Below are positions 15,071 through 16,759 of a stretch of DNA of 16,759 nucleotides, piece by piece. Position numbers and translations under genes: made by a program. The number at the start of each line of letters is the position of its first letter. Positions within the stretch are counted from its first letter, which is position 1. The notes beneath the pieces were generated by a model that saw only the letters and a list, made by a program, of their open reading frames with translations, did not search any database and was not told the origin of the DNA. The stretch is taken from contig JAVBYA010000082.1 in assembly GCA_030824295.1 (NCBI GenBank), positions 1 to 16,759 on the forward strand, given 5' to 3'. This stretch comes from Bacteroidota bacterium. Its GTDB lineage: Bacteria > Bacteroidota > Ignavibacteria > UBA10030 > UBA8401.

Positions 15071-16381
15071 TCAATGCACCACTTTCACTGATTTCGGCAC
15101 GACATTCCACAGTTTGAGCATCAGCAACGCGCCGATCACAGAGAAGCCGATCATACTCGGTCCCCATGTGCCCCATCCGAACGATTCGAGCATCCAGCCC
15201 ATTCCCATTCCGACCGCTGCGCCGCCGATATACTGCATGCCGTCGAATAATCCTGTTGCAGATGCCGCTGCCTTTTGTCCGCCGAAATCCATGGACGCAG
15301 TACCGGAAAGCATCGAGTGGACCATACTGATGGCGAACGAGTTCGCCACGAACGCAACGATGATCCAATCCGTACCGGGAGCAAGCCATACAACGGCGAG
15401 ACAGATGATCTGTATACCGTATCCGATGAACGCCACCGGCGGACGGCGGGAATTGAACACCCAATCCGAGATCGTGCCCGCTGCGAATGCACCGAAGATA
15501 CCGGCCAGCACGACCGCCAACGCACCTTTTTGGAAGACCGGCGAGTCCAGCGAGAGATGCTGCGCTTCCTGCATGTAGCGCGGGAACCACTGCTCGAATC
15601 CGTGCCGCACAAAACCTGTACAGAATTCGGCAACAGCAATGGTCAGCGTGACCGGATTCGTGAAGACCTTCTTCATCAGATATTTCATATCCACTTTTTC
15701 TGTGTCGCCGCTCGAGGCATCCGCCGTGTTGAAATCCTGCAAACCGGCGCCGCCGGGTGTATCACGGACGAAGAAGAATGTCATGATCCCCATCAGCGTC
15801 ATGATGGCTGCGGGAATGAAGAAGACCCATTCCCAGGGGAGGAATGCAACGGCAATACCGCCGACAACAAAGATCAACGCACGTCCGCTCTGGATCATGG
15901 AACCGAAGATCGCCGAGAACACGCCCCGTTCACGCACATGGAACCAGCCGGAATTCACCTTGATCAGCGCCAGCGCGCTGTACGATTGGAAATACATATT
16001 CAGTGCCCATACGGTCGCAAAATAACCGATGAGCAGCCCGCCGGTGCCGAGCACACCGATATATGCACCAAGTCCGAATGCGATGTTGAAGATGACTGCG
16101 CCGGTGACGCCGATGAGCATCGCCTTTCTGCCGCCGATGCGGTCCGCAATGGGACCGTTGAAGAGCGCGGAGATGCCGTAGATGGTCAGCGCGGCAGTGA
16201 TGATGGCTCCCACCTGGGTCTTATCCCATCCGTACTTATCCGACAGCGCTTTATTGGCGAAGGAAAGATTGTACCGCCCCATATACATGGCGGCATATGT
16301 GAATCCAAGCGTAAGCCAGTTGAGCGCGCGGCGTGTTTTGAACTCGCGAGTATGCTGCGGGCGGTCGTTGGTTGATTCCAT
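15071..16381 (-). CDS. MFS transporter, OPA (organophosphate:phosphate antiporter)-like
   Basis: A 436-residue inner-membrane carrier with 12 predicted helices. YMGRYNLSFANKAL (33-46) carries Arg36, and GFVRHGFEQWFPRYM (256-270) carries Arg259. These match by position and context the two arginines that bind phosphate in GlpT (Arg45, Arg269; the GlpT motif is LRYGVLDW). ADRIGGRKA (79-87) is the MFS loop motif, and GWFHVRERG (145-153) matches the OPA loop after helix 4. An organophosphate or related anion is therefore the likely cargo, such as glycerol-3-phosphate or a sugar phosphate; many OPA-like proteins have other anionic substrates. It is the first of three transporter genes. No ribosome site is evident before the ATG at 16381. 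A weak promoter pattern (ATGACC, 17 bases, CATAAA) lies at 16421-16393 on the minus strand. Confidence 0.88.
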   Translation of the reverse strand: MESTNDRPQHTREFKTRRALNWLTLGFTYAAMYMGRYNLSFANKALSDKYGWDKTQVGAIITAALTIYGISALFNGPIADRIGGRKAMLIGVTGAVIFNIAFGLGAYIGVLGTGGLLIGYFATVWALNMYFQSYSALALIKVNSGWFHVRERGVFSAIFGSMIQSGRALIFVVGGIAVAFLPWEWVFFIPAAIMTLMGIMTFFFVRDTPGGAGLQDFNTADASSGDTEKVDMKYLMKKVFTNPVTLTIAVAEFCTGFVRHGFEQWFPRYMQEAQHLSLDSPVFQKGALAVVLAGIFGAFAAGTISDWVFNSRRPPVAFIGYGIQIICLAVVWLAPGTDWIIVAFVANSFAISMVHSMLSGTASMDFGGQKAAASATGLFDGMQYIGGAAVGMGMGWMLESFGWGTWGPSMIGFSVIGALLMLKLWNVVPKSVKVVH

Positions 16382-16542
16382 AAGTGTTCGAATTTATGAT
16401 TGAGATGCATTCACCGGTCATGCCGTCCGGGCCACTGATGGACAGCGGGACAAGATATGGAAAGCTCAATGAAGAAGAAAGAAAGGAAATCGCCTAAAAA
16501 GGAGTTCGGAATCCTCTTCCTGTCCGGCCGGAACCATTGCCG

Positions 16543-16759
16543 TTACCGAACAGCACCTTCTATGATCGTGACGGTCTTTGCGTCCGCATCCAGTGTCGCT
16601 TTCACTCCGATGGGAAGCGTGATGTGATCACGGATGTGTCCGAACGAGAGACCAGAGATGGCAGGGATACCGAGCGAGCCGAGCCGGGTGCGGAAGATCT
16701 CTTCGAGCGTCAGCGACCCGAGGAATCCCGCGCTCTGCGGTTCGCAATCGCGCATCTTT
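16543..16759 (-). CDS. LD-carboxypeptidase (peptidase S66 family), C-terminal fragment
   Basis: Only the last ~72 codons are inside the window; the frame runs off the right edge, so this is cut by the window and not a pseudogene. The segment SLTLEEIFRTRLGSLGIPA, then GLSFGHIRDHITLPIGVKA, matches the end of S66 LD-carboxypeptidases, where the His of the SFGH motif completes the Ser-Glu-His site. These enzymes remove the terminal D-alanine from murein tetrapeptides during cell-wall recycling in the cytoplasm. The same family includes microcin-C immunity proteins (MccF), which cannot be excluded without the rest. It ends 161 bases before the OPA-type carrier start on the same strand. A short GC-poor stem and T5 lie downstream (16495-16520) but make a weak terminator. 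Confidence 0.8.
   Translation of the reverse strand, partial: KMRDCEPQSAGFLGSLTLEEIFRTRLGSLGIPAISGLSFGHIRDHITLPIGVKATLDADAKTVTIIEGAVR

Noticed and set aside
16495..16520. Terminator after the LD-carboxypeptidase fragment.
   Set aside because: On the minus strand a T5 is present, but the stem has only four Watson-Crick pairs before G-U pairs that use up the T run.
1..16759. Defence island, CRISPR array, integrated element or toxin-antitoxin system (PIN domain as toxin).
   Set aside because: No repeats, cas, recombinase or transposase genes were seen; the PIN domain is fused to a PhoH ATPase, the normal PhoH2 layout without a required small antitoxin reading frame visible upstream.
1..16759. 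tRNA, rRNA or known riboswitch genes.
   Set aside because: No CCA-ended cloverleaf, rRNA core sequence or familiar riboswitch core was recognised on either strand.

Overview
This window is an ordinary-looking chromosomal segment from a free-living bacterium, with mid-50s % GC by eye and dense genes. No rRNA, tRNA, CRISPR array, insertion sequence or phage gene was recognised. The gene set (secreted S9A prolyl oligopeptidase, M14 carboxypeptidase with a long C-terminal extension, Tat-exported D-aminoacylase-like lipoprotein, POT-like and OPA-like transporters) and the mix of genes with and without a Shine-Dalgarno site suggest a Gram-negative heterotroph, perhaps of the Bacteroidota/Ignavibacteria-Chlorobi neighbourhood. 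That placement is a weak inference; no marker gene proves it.

Layout. (1) 3-2956, plus strand: the 3' part of a cyclopropane-fatty-acid-synthase-family methyltransferase, a perfect 12-bp hairpin, a membrane-anchored metallo-beta-lactamase-fold hydrolase of the NAPE-PLD/UlaG type, and a small membrane protein of unknown role. (2) 7038-3027, minus strand: a PIN-PhoH ATPase, a CgeB-like glycosyltransferase and a Tat lipoprotein of the N-acyl-D-amino-acid deacylase family, tightly packed. A leader of about 200 nt with an intrinsic-terminator-like hairpin precedes phoH. (3) 11586-7401, minus strand: a YbaK/ProX-type tRNA-editing protein, an M14 carboxypeptidase and a prolyl oligopeptidase, joined by two 4-bp ATGA overlaps and closed by a good intrinsic terminator. 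(4) 11721-12434, plus strand: an unassigned P-loop kinase-like protein, divergent from block 3 and ended by a perfect 38-bp palindrome plus T tract. (5) 16759-12504, minus strand: the C-terminal end of an LD-carboxypeptidase (S66), then three transporters from three different families (OPA-type MFS, a DMT/EamA-like protein, a POT-like MFS).

How the genes may work together. Much of the window fits capture and breakdown of peptides and N-acylated or D-configured amino acids: exported peptidases, a D-aminoacylase relative, a POT-like carrier and an LD-carboxypeptidase. The first two genes both look lipid-directed. This is inferred from family membership only, and the blocks are separate transcription units.

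No clearly new multi-gene system was found. The points most worth following up are: the CFA-synthase homologue that lacks most residues of the bicarbonate/active-site set; the structured leader before phoH; the orphan P-loop protein; and the D-aminoacylase homologue lacking the usual cysteine ligand.
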